From: Aurantimonas marianensis
GTDB taxonomy: Bacteria; Pseudomonadota; Alphaproteobacteria; Rhizobiales; Rhizobiaceae
Direction of reading: 5' to 3'
Length of the DNA stretch: 64,000 nt
Assembly: GCF_024195285.1 (NCBI RefSeq)
Contig: NZ_JALHBS010000035.1
Location: forward strand, 1-64,000
Shown here: positions 27,271 through 37,042 of the stretch, piece by piece
Layout of the letters: every line of letters begins with the position of its first letter
Numbering within the stretch: position 1 is the stretch's first letter
Position numbers and translations under genes: made by a program
The notes under the pieces: model-generated
The model's input: only the letters and a program-made list of their open reading frames with translations
Told to the model about the DNA's origin: nothing
Database searches by the model: none

Positions 27271-28560
27271 ATGCCCATGCCCGTCCAGATCCTGCCGATC
27301 GTCTCGCTGCTTCTCTCGACCTTCTTCTTGATGGCCGGTGCTGGCTTGATGGGCATCCTGCTCCCGGTTCGCGGCTCGATCGAGGGTTGGTCGAGCTATC
27401 AGATCGGCGCCTTCGGAACCAGCTACGCCATCGCCTTCACGCTGGGATGCTTCGTGATGCCGCTGATCGTGCGCCGGGCCGGGCATGTGCGCTCGTTCTC
27501 GAGCCTAGCCGCCCTGCTGGCGATTTCGATCCTCCTGTGTGCCATCGTCATCAATCCGATTGCCTGGATTTTCTTCCGGGCCATCGCCGGCTTCGCACTG
27601 GCCGGCACCTACATGGTGGTCGAAAGCTGGCTCAACGAACGGGTTACCAACGAGTCCCGCGGAACGATTTTCTCCGTCTACATGATCGTTACGATGGCGG
27701 CCATGATGGGCGGCCAGTACGTCATGCCGCTGAGCCGACCGGAACTCGCGATTCCGTTCATGCTCGGCGCCATCCTCTTTGCAATGGCGGTGATCCCGAC
27801 AGCGCTATCGCAGGCACCGTCGCCCAAGCCGCTTACCGCCGTGAAAATCGACCTGCCGCTGATCTTCCGCAATTCGCCGGTGGCTTTCATCGGCGTGCTG
27901 CTGGCCGGCGTACTCTCCGGCGCCTGGAACAACATGGCGCCGGTCTTCGGCCAGAAGGCCGGCCTTTCGACGACCGAGATCGCCACGCTCGTCGTCGCGG
28001 CGATGGCTGGCGGCATTGTCTTTCAGGTGCCGCTCGGACGCATCTCGGACCGGGTCGACCGCCGCTATGTGATGAGCGCCGCGGGCCTGATCGGCGTCGC
28101 GGGGGCGACGGCGGGCGTATACCTGGCCGACGCCGGGGCTCTCATGCTTTTCGTCGTCGCCTTCGTCCTCGGCGGCATCATCTACCCGACCTATTCGCTC
28201 GCCGTCGCCCACGCCAACGACTACGCGGCCGACGAGGACTTCGTGAAGATCTCGAGCGGCCTGTTGATTCTGTATGGGGTCGGAACGATGATTGGCCCGC
28301 TCTACGCCGCCTATCTGATGGAAACCTTCGGACCCGGCGGCATCTTTCAGTCGATCGGCACCGCTGCCGCGCTGTACGCGGCCTATGCGTTCTACCGCAC
28401 CTACCGCCGCGTTGCCCTGCCGGCCGAAGATCGGCCGGACTTCCAGACGACGCCCCTCGCCCGCACCCAGACGCCGACGAGCTTTGCGCTCGATCCCCGC
28501 GCCGACGTAACGCCGGGAGCGGACGAGGCCGACACGTCCGAGCCCGTTCCTGCCAGATAG
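27271..28560 (+). CDS. Major facilitator superfamily transporter (YcaD-like)
   Basis: The 429-residue protein has 12 predicted transmembrane helices. The cytoplasmic loop 2-3 motif is poorly kept, but GRISDRVDRRYVM after helix 8 is a good MFS motif A copy. LMGILLPVRGSIEGWSSYQIG at the N-terminus resembles YcaD-type permeases. The substrate is unknown. The last 45 residues are polar and Pro/Ala/Asp-rich. ATG at 27271 is chosen, with a second ATG two codons on. Confidence 0.9.
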   Translation: MPMPVQILPIVSLLLSTFFLMAGAGLMGILLPVRGSIEGWSSYQIGAFGTSYAIAFTLGCFVMPLIVRRAGHVRSFSSLAALLAISILLCAIVINPIAWIFFRAIAGFALAGTYMVVESWLNERVTNESRGTIFSVYMIVTMAAMMGGQYVMPLSRPELAIPFMLGAILFAMAVIPTALSQAPSPKPLTAVKIDLPLIFRNSPVAFIGVLLAGVLSGAWNNMAPVFGQKAGLSTTEIATLVVAAMAGGIVFQVPLGRISDRVDRRYVMSAAGLIGVAGATAGVYLADAGALMLFVVAFVLGGIIYPTYSLAVAHANDYAADEDFVKISSGLLILYGVGTMIGPLYAAYLMETFGPGGIFQSIGTAAALYAAYAFYRTYRRVALPAEDRPDFQTTPLARTQTPTSFALDPRADVTPGADEADTSEPVPAR

Positions 28561-28575
28561 GACCCCGAATGCGAA

Positions 28576-28601
28576 GCGGGCGGCCCGTCCGAACCGCCCG
28601 C
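28576..28601. terminator. Hairpin between convergent MFS and phoX genes
   Basis: GCGGGCGG pairs perfectly with CCGCCCGC across a 10-base loop. There is no T run on either strand, but the place, between two converging stop codons 64 bases apart, suggests a shared terminator or a transcription-collision hairpin. Confidence 0.5.
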
Positions 28602-28624
28602 GTGAAATCGCTAAACGGAGCGGG

Positions 28625-30610
28625 TCAGGCGATCTTGCCGCCGCCCTGCTTGGTGATCGCGATCAATGAAGGACGCACCGGCATGTCCTCCTTGAAGTCC
28701 GGCCAGCGGGTCGAGGGATCCTCATAATAGGATGGACGCCCAAAGCCCTCCCAATCCTCGCCACCGTCGGCGGGATGCTGGACCGCGACGAACGCGGTCT
28801 GCATGTCCGGCAGGAGCAGCGGCCCGCACATTTCCGCGCCGATCGGCACCCGGAAGAACAGTTTCGACGTGCCCCGCGCCTCGCCCTCGGTATCGACGGC
28901 GAACAAGCCGTCGGTCCGCCCGGTCTTCTTCGGTGACATGCCATCGGTCGCGACCCACAGCCGGCCTTCGGCATCGATCTCGCAATTGTCCGGCATGCCG
29001 AACCAGCCGTTCTTGGTCGTTTCGGTGGAGAAGGTCGCGCCGACCGCGGCAACGGATGGATCGCCGCATTTGAGAAGGATTTCCCATTTGCCCGTCGTGG
29101 CGGCGAAATCCTCGTCATCCTCGGCGATCTCGATGATATGGCCGAAGGCATTGTCGACGCGCGGGTTCGCCGGGTTCGGCTCCTCGCGCTTGGTGTTGTT
29201 GGTCAGCATGACATAGACACGTCCGTTGGAGCCGTTGGGCTGGATGTCCTCCGGGCGATCCATCGGGGTCGCCTCCAAAAGGTCGGCCGCCCGGCGGGTC
29301 TCGATCAGAACGTCGGCCTGGCTCTCGAAGCCGTTCTCGGCGGTCAACGGGCCTTCACCGAAGGTCAGCGGCAGCCATTCCATCGTGCCGTCCTCGGCGA
29401 ATTTGGCGACATAGAGCGTGCCCTCCGCCAGCAAATCCATGTTGGCGGCACGGTCGTCCGGGTTGTAGGTGCCCGCGGTGACGAACTTGTAGACATAGTC
29501 GAAGCGCTCGTCGTCGCCGAGATAGAAGACGACGCGGCCGTCCTTGTTGACGATCGATTCCGCGCCCTCGTGCTTGAAGCGCCCCATCGCGGTACGCTTC
29601 TTCGGCACCGAGTTCGGATCCTCGACATCGACCTCGACGATCCAGCCGAAGCGGTTCGGCTCGTTCGGCTCCTTGGAGACGTCGAAGCGGTTGTGGAACT
29701 TGCCCCAGGCGTAGGTTCCGTCCGGCACGCCGTAACGCTCGTAATTCCTCGCCTCGCGGTGATCGGCTGGCAGCTCGCCCATGAAGTAGCCATGGAAGTT
29801 CTCCTCGGCCATCACGTAGGTGCCCCAGGGGGTGACGCCGCCGGCGCAGTTGTTGAACGTGCCGAATACCTTGCGGCCGGTCGGGTCGGCATTGGTCTGA
29901 ATGCGCGGATCCCCGGCCGCGGGACCGGTAAGTTCCATCTCCGTCTCGGCGGTGATCCTGCGGTTCTTGGCGCCGTCCTTCACCACCCGCCATTTGCCGT
30001 CCTCCTTGCGGATTTCGACGACGGAGCCGCCATGCGCGGCCATCTCGACATTGACCTGGTTCTCGTCGGCCTCGGCGACGACGAGCTTGCCATCCTCGAC
30101 CTTGACGATCCCAGGAAACATCAGATGATCGTTGGTGTATTCATGGTTGACGACCAGGAGGCCGTGTTCGGAGGAGTCGTCGATCGGCACGTAGCCGACA
30201 TAGTCGTTGTTGTAGCCGAACTGGCGGTTCTGGGCGTCCGGCGTCTGCGCCGTGGGATCGAACTCCGGCGCGTCGGGAAAGATCCCGTCGCCCCAGCGCA
30301 GCAACACGTCGGCGTCGTAGCCCTCGGCGACATGATGGGTTTCGTCGACGCCGGCCTCGACCTCGGTGAAGTCGAAACGCGAACCCGACGCACCCTGCGC
30401 CTTTGCCTCGTCGGCGGCGACGAGCGCCAGGGGGCTGACCGTCGCGGCGATGGCGGTCGCGGCCAGCGAGCCGCGCAGGAAGTCCCGGCGTGAGAACCGC
30501 GCGGCGATGATCTCGCCCATGGTCCGATTGTCGGTCGGGTTATGCCCCTCGCCCGCCGCTTCCTCCAGTTGGCTGGTGCGGAACACCGCACCCGTGACTT
30601 GTTCATTCAT
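28625..30610 (-). CDS. phoX: PhoX-type alkaline phosphatase (DUF839), Tat-exported
   Basis: The 661-residue protein is a calcium/iron-dependent phosphatase of the PhoX family that releases phosphate from organic esters in the periplasm. The Tat signal FSRRDFLRGSLAAT near residue 39 is followed by AIAATVSPLALVAADEAKA. Conserved blocks include GLLVVNHEYTN, NNCAGGVTPWGTYVMAEEN, RFGWIVEVD and PDNCEIDAEGRLWVATDG. ATG at 30610 has an AAGGGG site. A Pho-box-like element sits about 70-90 bases upstream. The nearby EamA permease gene is on the same strand but is unrelated in function. Confidence 0.93.
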   Translation of the reverse strand: MNEQVTGAVFRTSQLEEAAGEGHNPTDNRTMGEIIAARFSRRDFLRGSLAATAIAATVSPLALVAADEAKAQGASGSRFDFTEVEAGVDETHHVAEGYDADVLLRWGDGIFPDAPEFDPTAQTPDAQNRQFGYNNDYVGYVPIDDSSEHGLLVVNHEYTNDHLMFPGIVKVEDGKLVVAEADENQVNVEMAAHGGSVVEIRKEDGKWRVVKDGAKNRRITAETEMELTGPAAGDPRIQTNADPTGRKVFGTFNNCAGGVTPWGTYVMAEENFHGYFMGELPADHREARNYERYGVPDGTYAWGKFHNRFDVSKEPNEPNRFGWIVEVDVEDPNSVPKKRTAMGRFKHEGAESIVNKDGRVVFYLGDDERFDYVYKFVTAGTYNPDDRAANMDLLAEGTLYVAKFAEDGTMEWLPLTFGEGPLTAENGFESQADVLIETRRAADLLEATPMDRPEDIQPNGSNGRVYVMLTNNTKREEPNPANPRVDNAFGHIIEIAEDDEDFAATTGKWEILLKCGDPSVAAVGATFSTETTKNGWFGMPDNCEIDAEGRLWVATDGMSPKKTGRTDGLFAVDTEGEARGTSKLFFRVPIGAEMCGPLLLPDMQTAFVAVQHPADGGEDWEGFGRPSYYEDPSTRWPDFKEDMPVRPSLIAITKQGGGKIA

Positions 30611-30680
30611 CGGACGACCCCTTTTTCAGAAGGTTAAGAACAGCTCATCTTGCGCTGGTTCCGACCTCACCTAAAGGGCT

Positions 30681-30701
30681 AATGTCACGGCGCGATGACA
30701 G
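30681..30701 (-). promoter_or_regulatory. Pho-box-like site upstream of phoX
   Basis: Read on the minus strand, CTGTCAT is followed after 4 bases by CCGTGACATT. The first 7-mer is an exact PHO-box half; the second matches 4 of 7. It lies 71-91 bases upstream of the phoX ATG. TGTCA and TGACA also form an inverted repeat. PhoB control of phoX is well known in rhizobia, so binding is plausible but unproven. Confidence 0.5.
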
Positions 30702-30719
30702 ATTCCGCCGGACGCTCTC

Positions 30720-31664
30720 TCAACCGCTCGGCGGTGTCACCCGCCGCGCCTTCGAGCGCTCGATTCCCAGCTGATGCTCGCGCCAGATGATGAAGATGCC
30801 GGCGGAAATCACGATGGCCGCGCCAAGAAGCGTCGTGGAGCTCGCCGCCTCGCCGAAGGCGAAATAACCGATGGCGATGGCCCGCAGCATCGAGGTGTAT
30901 TCGAACGGCGCGACGGTGGAGGTGTCCGCGAAGCGGTAGGCAGCGGTTAGCAGCAACTGCCCGACACCGCCGCACAGCCCCGCCAGTACCAGCAGAACCG
31001 CCTGTTCCCATGTCGGCAGCACCCATCCGAAAAAGATCGAGAAAAGCGCGATACCGGCCGAGGTCAGCGAGAAATAGACCACGATCGTCGCGGTCTTCTC
31101 CGTGCGGACGAGACGGCGGACCTGGATCATCGCGACGGCGGCCACAGCCGCCGAAATGACCGCCGCGATGATGCCGATCGTCTGCGCGCCGTCGACGACA
31201 TCGCCGCCCAGGGTCAGCTTCGGCAACGTCACCACCACGATGCCGACCAGACCGACCATTGCGGCAGTCCAGCGATAAAGGCGCACGACTTCCTTCAGGA
31301 AGACAGCGGCGAAGACAACGGTCAGCAGGGGCGCCCCATAGGTGATGGTGATCCACTCGGGATAGGGCAGCCGGGTCAGGGCATAAAAGCCGAGCCCCAT
31401 GGAGGTGACGCCGATCAGCCCGCGACCGATATGGGCGGGGAGATTGTCGGTCTTCAGAGCCGTCTTCAGGTCGCCGATCCAGGCGAGATAGAGGACCACC
31501 GGAACCAGAGCGAAGAACGAGCGGAAGAACACGATTTCGCCGGCCGGAATGCCGTCGCCGCCGGCCTTGATCGCCGTCTGCATCGCGACGAAGACCACGA
31601 CCGAGAGACATTTCAGCAGAATGCCGCGCATCGGCGACTCGGCGGACGCCGGCCGACTGTCCAT
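30720..31664 (-). CDS. EamA/DMT superfamily permease
   Basis: The 314-residue protein has ten transmembrane helices in two EamA halves. Recognisable pieces are KCLSVVVFVAMQTAIK near the N-terminus, PAGEIVFFRSFFAL, and in the second half YRFADTSTVAPFEYTSMLRAIAI. These permeases export or import amino acids or metabolites; the substrate cannot be told. ATG at 31664 follows an AGGAGG-rich leader. It lies 75 bases after the molybdenum hydroxylase gene on the same strand. Confidence 0.92.
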   Translation of the reverse strand: MDSRPASAESPMRGILLKCLSVVVFVAMQTAIKAGGDGIPAGEIVFFRSFFALVPVVLYLAWIGDLKTALKTDNLPAHIGRGLIGVTSMGLGFYALTRLPYPEWITITYGAPLLTVVFAAVFLKEVVRLYRWTAAMVGLVGIVVVTLPKLTLGGDVVDGAQTIGIIAAVISAAVAAVAMIQVRRLVRTEKTATIVVYFSLTSAGIALFSIFFGWVLPTWEQAVLLVLAGLCGGVGQLLLTAAYRFADTSTVAPFEYTSMLRAIAIGYFAFGEAASSTTLLGAAIVISAGIFIIWREHQLGIERSKARRVTPPSG

Positions 31665-31739
31665 CCTCTCCCCCTCCTGCCTGAACTGTTCCTGTTCGCC
31701 CCGGCCGGTCGCCGGGCTTTGCTTCCTCGCGGCGTCGCC

Positions 31740-34040
31740 TTATCGGGCCGCCTGCAGTGCTTCCCAAACCCGCAAGGGCGTCGCCGGCATGTCGATATGC
31801 TCGACTCCGGCCGGTCGCAGCGCGTCGGCAACGGCGTTCATCACGGCGGGAGCCGCGCCGATGGTGCCGGCCTCGCCAGCGCCCTTGATGCCGAGCGCAT
31901 TGGTCGTCGACGGAACGTTGCGGGTCTTGAACGCGAAGAACGGCAGGTCCCAGGCGCGCGGCATGGCATAGTCCATGAAGCTTGCGGTGACGAGCTGCCC
32001 TTCCTCGTCATAGACGGCGTTCTCGATAAGCGCCTGACCGATCCCTTGCGCCACACCGCCATGGATCTGGCCGGCGAGCAGCATCGGGTTCACCGTCACG
32101 CCGAAATCGTCGACGATCGTGTAGGCGATGATCTCCGTCGTCCCGGTCTCCGGATCGATCTCGACCTCGCAGACATGGGTGCCGTTCGGATAGGTCGCCT
32201 CGTCCTGCTTGAACTCGCCGACCGCCTTCAGGTCCTCGGCGGATCTGGCCGCCGCCGCGATGGCGGCGAAATCGATCGCGCGGTCGGTGCCGACGATCCG
32301 GGCCGTCCCGCCGTCGAGTTCGATGTCGCCGGCCGAAGCCTCCAGTTCGCCCGCCGCCAGCTTCTTGATCTTTTCCGCCAGCGTCTGGCTGGCTCGACGC
32401 ACCGATACCGCGCCGAGCGGGATCGACCGCGAGCCGCCGGTGCCGCCGCCGGTCGGGGTGTCGTCGGTATCGCCCTGTTTCACGTCGATCAGATCGTAGT
32501 CGAGATTCAGCGCCTCGGCGACGAACTGGGCATAGGCCGTGGCATGGCCCTGCCCGTTGCTCTGCGTACCGATCTTCAGCTCGATCCGTCCGGCCGGGGT
32601 CAATTCGGCATAGGCCGGCTCGGAACCCGCAAAGGCACAGGCCTCGACATAGGTCGCCATTCCGATGCCGCGAAGCTTGCCTTGCGTTTTTGCATTCTCC
32701 CGGCGTGCTTCGAACTCCTGCCAGCCGGACTGCCGCATCGCCTCGGCGAGATGGCCCTCGAAATCGCCGGTATCGTACATGCGCCCGACCGCCGTCGTAT
32801 AGGGAAGCTGGTCGGGCCGGATGAAGTTCTTCCGCCGGATATCCTCCCGGGCCAGGCCCATGTCGAGCGCGCACTGGTCGACCAGCCGCTCGATCAGATA
32901 GGAAGCCTCCGGACGCCCGGCGCCGCGATAGGCATCGATGGGAACAGTGTTGGTGTAGACGAGGTGGCAATCGACATTGACCGCCTGGATGTCATAGAGG
33001 CCCGGCGCCATCGACATGCCGAGATAGGGAATGAACGGCCCGTTCTGCGACAGATACGCCCCCATGTTGGCGTAAAGATCGATGTCGAGAGCGAGAAAGC
33101 GCCCGTCCTCGTCCATCGCCATCCGTGCCGTGACGACATTGTCGCGGCCATGCGCGTCGGAGACGAAATGTTCGCCGCGGTCGCCGGCCCATTTGACCGG
33201 GCGACCAAGGCGTTCGGCCGCCACCAGCACCAGAACGTGTTCGCGGTAAAGGAACGCCTTGGTCCCGAAACCGCCGCCGACATCCTTGGTCACGACCCGC
33301 ACCTTCGACGGGTCGACCTTGAGCACCGTCTTGGCGAGCACTGACTGGATGCCGTGAACGCCTTGGCTTCCCGTCGTCAGGATCCAGCGGTCCTCGTCCT
33401 GCGACCATTCTCCAAGAGCGGCGCGCAGCTCCATGTAATTGCAGACGAGGCGGTTTTGCCGGAGCGTGATCTCGGAAACCCGGGGCGCGTCCGCGAATGC
33501 CGCCTCGGTCCGGTGCCTGTCCCCCATGTTGAGATGGCCGCCGATGTTCCCGTCACTGTTCGGCCAGACCGGCGCCGCGCCCTCCGCCGTTGCCGTTTCG
33601 ATATCGGCAACGACCGGCAGCGGTTCGTAGTCGACGACGAGGAGCTCCGCCGCGTCCGCCGCCTGGGCCGCCGTTTCAGCGACCACGAAGGCGACCGCGT
33701 CGCCCACATGGCGCACGACACCGCGGCAAAGCACCGGAATGTCGTGGGCCGCGACCGTGCTGCCGTCAGGCTGTTCCAGCAAGGTCTGACACGGTATATC
33801 GCCGAGTTCCGCGACATCCGCATGGGTCAGCACCAGATGCACGCCGGATGCCGAACGCACGGCTTCGACATCCGTAATCGTGAAATTCGCGTGAGCATGC
33901 GGCGAGCGCACCACCACGGCATGGAGAAAATCGGGCCGGCTTTCGTCGTCGGTGTAACATCCCTCGCCCCGGACGAAGCGGTCGTCCTCTTTCCGCAGAA
34001 CCGAAGCACCGAGGCCGAATTTCGGGGTCATCACGTTCAT
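31740..34040 (-). CDS. Xanthine dehydrogenase family molybdopterin-binding (large) subunit, form II CoxL-like
   Basis: The 766-residue protein is the molybdenum-cofactor subunit of a hydroxylase. It starts KFGLGASVLRKEDDRFVRGEG and has DVGGGFGTK in the cofactor region. The active-site loop is AYRGAGRPEA, which is the form II signature (form I CO dehydrogenase has AYxCSFR), so the substrate is probably not CO. The final GIKGAGEAGTIGAAPA carries the catalytic Glu. The FAD and 2Fe-2S subunits normally encoded beside it are absent here. ATG at 34040 is chosen since the 28 codons upstream are not conserved. Confidence 0.93.
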   Translation of the reverse strand: MNVMTPKFGLGASVLRKEDDRFVRGEGCYTDDESRPDFLHAVVVRSPHAHANFTITDVEAVRSASGVHLVLTHADVAELGDIPCQTLLEQPDGSTVAAHDIPVLCRGVVRHVGDAVAFVVAETAAQAADAAELLVVDYEPLPVVADIETATAEGAAPVWPNSDGNIGGHLNMGDRHRTEAAFADAPRVSEITLRQNRLVCNYMELRAALGEWSQDEDRWILTTGSQGVHGIQSVLAKTVLKVDPSKVRVVTKDVGGGFGTKAFLYREHVLVLVAAERLGRPVKWAGDRGEHFVSDAHGRDNVVTARMAMDEDGRFLALDIDLYANMGAYLSQNGPFIPYLGMSMAPGLYDIQAVNVDCHLVYTNTVPIDAYRGAGRPEASYLIERLVDQCALDMGLAREDIRRKNFIRPDQLPYTTAVGRMYDTGDFEGHLAEAMRQSGWQEFEARRENAKTQGKLRGIGMATYVEACAFAGSEPAYAELTPAGRIELKIGTQSNGQGHATAYAQFVAEALNLDYDLIDVKQGDTDDTPTGGGTGGSRSIPLGAVSVRRASQTLAEKIKKLAAGELEASAGDIELDGGTARIVGTDRAIDFAAIAAAARSAEDLKAVGEFKQDEATYPNGTHVCEVEIDPETGTTEIIAYTIVDDFGVTVNPMLLAGQIHGGVAQGIGQALIENAVYDEEGQLVTASFMDYAMPRAWDLPFFAFKTRNVPSTTNALGIKGAGEAGTIGAAPAVMNAVADALRPAGVEHIDMPATPLRVWEALQAAR

Positions 34041-34261
34041 GGGACTAGCTCCTGGACGAGGATCGCTGCCGTAGGGTCGGCGCAAACGGGGACGAGGCCA
34101 AGAATGGCGTTTCGAACGCCTCACTTATTGCGTCGAACCACTTCCGTCGAGGGTCCGCGGCATCCGGTATGCCAGGACCCGGCCGACCGATGGCGCCATC
34201 TGCCGGTTGGCAATTCGCCCGCTTGGGGCTACCTCCGCTGCGATACGAAAGGAACCGCCCC

Positions 34262-36910
34262 ATGCTTCGCACCGACGACGGTCAGACCATCAAGCTCGAA
34301 GATTACCGTGCAACGGACTTCGTCCTGCATTCGGTGGCGATGACGATACGGCTGTTCGAGGGACGCGCCGACATCCACACGACGCTCGAGCTAGAGCGGC
34401 GAAAGGGCGTCGACGCCGCCGCCCCGCTGGTCCTCGACGGCGACGAGTTGACGCTGACGGGACTGGCGCTGAATGGCACGCCGCTGGAGGGCGAGCGATA
34501 CGACGCTTCTCCCCAACGGCTGGAAATCACCGGCCTGCCCTCTGACGAGCGCTTCACGCTCGACATAGAGACGACGCTCGTGCCGGAAAACAATACGAAA
34601 CTGATGGGGCTCTACCGATCCAACGGCATCTGGTGCACCCAATGCGAGGCCGAGGGCTTTCGCCGCATCACCTATTTCCTCGACCGACCGGACGTGCTGG
34701 CGCGTTACGAGGTCCGGATCGAGGCGGATCGGAGCGCCGCGCCCGTTCTGCTGTCGAATGGCAATCCGGCGGAGACTGCCGTTCTTCCCGACAATCGGCA
34801 TTTCGCGGTCTGGGATGATCCCTTCGACAAGCCGTCCTATCTCTTCGCCATGGTCGCCGGTGATCTCGACTCGATCCACGAGCAATTCACCACGGCGAGC
34901 GGCAAGCCCGTCAGCCTTGGCATCTACACCGAAAGGGGTCGCGCCACGCAGGCCGGCTACGCCATGGATGCGCTGAAGCGGTCGATGGTCTGGGACGAGC
35001 GGCGCTTCGGCCGCGAATACGATCTCGACGTGTTCAACATCGTGGCGATCGCCGACTTCAACATGGGCGCGATGGAGAACAAGGGCCTCAACGTCTTCAA
35101 TCATAAATACGTGCTGCTCGACCCCGAGACGGCGACGGACGTCGATTATGCCGGCGTCGAGACGGTCATCGCGCACGAGTATTTTCACAACTGGACCGGC
35201 AACCGGATCACCTGCCGCGACTGGTTCCAGCTCTGCCTCAAGGAAGGTCTGACGGTCTACCGCGACCAGGAATTCAGTGCCGACGAGCGCTCCGCCACGG
35301 TCCAGCGCATTAGCTCCGTGCGGCGGTTGAAGGCGCATCAGTTTCCCGAGGACCAGGGGCCCCTTCAGCACCCCGTCCGGCCGACGGAATACCGCGAGAT
35401 CAACAATTTCTATACGGCGACTGTCTACGACAAGGGCGCCGAACTGGTGCGGATGATCGAGACGATCCTCGGCCGCGACCGCTTTCGCAGGGGCATGGAC
35501 CTTTATTTCGACCGCCACGACGGCGACGCGGCGACGGTCGAGGACTTCATCGCCTGCTTCGAGGCCGCAACCGGCGAGGACCTGTCACGTCTCGCGCTGT
35601 GGTACGGCCAGGCGGGAACGCCCACCGTGACCGTCACGGAGGATTACGACGCGGCCGCCGGTCGCCTGACCGTCGGCTTCAAGCAGACGCTCCGGCAAGG
35701 CACCGCCGGCACCGGAACCGCGCCGGTGCATATTCCAATCCGCTTCGGCCTCGTCGGCCCCAATGGCCAGGACATAGACACGGCATCGGTTCATGGTGCC
35801 AACGTAGCGGGCGATGTCATCCATCTCACCGAGCCCGAGGCCCGTGTCGTCTTCGAAAATCTGAGCGAACGCCCTTATCTGTCGGTGCTCAGGGACTTCT
35901 CGGCCCCGGTGGCGCTCGACCACCCCCAGAGCGAGGCCGACCGTCTTGCCCTTGCCCGTCTCGACCCGAACCTGTTCAACCGCTGGCGGATTCTTAACGA
36001 TCTGGTGGGCGCGGCGCTGACGACGGCGAGCCGGGCCCCGTCCCCGGAGATCCAGGCGCCGCTGACTCCCGAGATCATCGATGCCATTCTCGGCTCGGCC
36101 GGCGACGAAAGCCTGGAAGCGGCATTCCGCGCCCAGGCACTAGCCTTGCCCGGCGAGGCCGAAATCGCGCGCATGCTTGCGGAGAATGTCGATCCCGATA
36201 CCGTTCACGCCGTCGTCGAGGCGGCCCGGCGCGGCGTGGGCAAGCGCGGCGCCGCCCTGTTCGCCCGCCTCCATGCCGACCGGGAAACCGGCTCGCAGTT
36301 TTCCCCCGACGCCGAGAGCGCCGGAAGCCGGGCTCTCGCCAGCGCCGCGCTCGGCTATCTCGCCGCCGCGACCGGTGATTTCGGTCCGGCAGCGGACCAA
36401 TACGCTGCTGCCGGAAACATGACCGACCGGCTCGCCGCTCTGACGGTCCTGGTGCATCGCTTCCCCGACACGCCAGCATCGACGTCCGCACTGGACGATT
36501 TCTATGCCCGCTTCAAGCATGATGGTCTCGTCATCGACAAATGGTTCGCGATCCAGGCGACGATCCCGAGTCCGGGGGCGGTTGAGATCGTTGCCGGTCT
36601 CGCCTCGCATGCGATGTTCTCGCTGAAGAACCCGAACCGCGTCCGGGCGCTTGTCGGCACCTTCGCCGCGGCGAACCAACTGGCGTTCCACCGCGCCGAT
36701 GGCGCCGGCTACCGCTGGGTCGCGGAGCGACTGGTGGAGATCGACCGGCTGAACCCGCAGGTCTCGGCGCGGATCGCGACCACCTTCCGCTCTTGGCGAA
36801 GCTTGGAACCGGTCCGCCGCGACAAGGCGAGTGCGACATTACGGCAACTGCTTGAACTTAAAGACCTCTCGACTGACCTGCGAGATATCTTGGGACGATC
36901 TTTGCGATAG
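34262..36910 (+). CDS. pepN: Aminopeptidase N (M1 family)
   Basis: The 882-residue zinc aminopeptidase removes N-terminal residues from peptides in the cytoplasm. The exopeptidase motif GAMEN is in MGAMENKGLNVFN near residue 265, and the zinc site HEYFHNWTGNR followed by KEGLTVYRDQEF near 300-325. Length and the C-terminal helical domain agree with E. coli PepN. ATG at 34262 has AAAGGAA upstream; about 31 codons of open frame before it are not conserved. It diverges from the molybdenum hydroxylase gene across 221 bases. Confidence 0.96.
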   Translation: MLRTDDGQTIKLEDYRATDFVLHSVAMTIRLFEGRADIHTTLELERRKGVDAAAPLVLDGDELTLTGLALNGTPLEGERYDASPQRLEITGLPSDERFTLDIETTLVPENNTKLMGLYRSNGIWCTQCEAEGFRRITYFLDRPDVLARYEVRIEADRSAAPVLLSNGNPAETAVLPDNRHFAVWDDPFDKPSYLFAMVAGDLDSIHEQFTTASGKPVSLGIYTERGRATQAGYAMDALKRSMVWDERRFGREYDLDVFNIVAIADFNMGAMENKGLNVFNHKYVLLDPETATDVDYAGVETVIAHEYFHNWTGNRITCRDWFQLCLKEGLTVYRDQEFSADERSATVQRISSVRRLKAHQFPEDQGPLQHPVRPTEYREINNFYTATVYDKGAELVRMIETILGRDRFRRGMDLYFDRHDGDAATVEDFIACFEAATGEDLSRLALWYGQAGTPTVTVTEDYDAAAGRLTVGFKQTLRQGTAGTGTAPVHIPIRFGLVGPNGQDIDTASVHGANVAGDVIHLTEPEARVVFENLSERPYLSVLRDFSAPVALDHPQSEADRLALARLDPNLFNRWRILNDLVGAALTTASRAPSPEIQAPLTPEIIDAILGSAGDESLEAAFRAQALALPGEAEIARMLAENVDPDTVHAVVEAARRGVGKRGAALFARLHADRETGSQFSPDAESAGSRALASAALGYLAAATGDFGPAADQYAAAGNMTDRLAALTVLVHRFPDTPASTSALDDFYARFKHDGLVIDKWFAIQATIPSPGAVEIVAGLASHAMFSLKNPNRVRALVGTFAAANQLAFHRADGAGYRWVAERLVEIDRLNPQVSARIATTFRSWRSLEPVRRDKASATLRQLLELKDLSTDLRDILGRSLR

Positions 36911-37042
36911 GCGATCTGTTCATTGACTCCTCATTCTTGTCGCAATTCGGCTCTGGACAAGGTGATTCGCCTCTGATCAATTGCCGGTGATTCGGATGTG
37001 CGGCATGCCGAATCGTTGAGATGCGGTTACGAGGGGTTAGGC

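Noticed and set aside
27252-28727. 491-codon frame overlapping the MFS gene in another frame
   Set aside because: Arg-rich translation, no membrane helices; the MFS frame has clear family motifs.
31740-34040. True CO dehydrogenase (form I)
   Set aside because: The active-site loop is AYRGAGR, lacking the Cys of form I enzymes.
36989-37014. GATTCGG/CCGAATC hairpin before the PleC-like gene as a terminator of pepN
   Set aside because: The stem is short with a 12-base loop and no T run follows.
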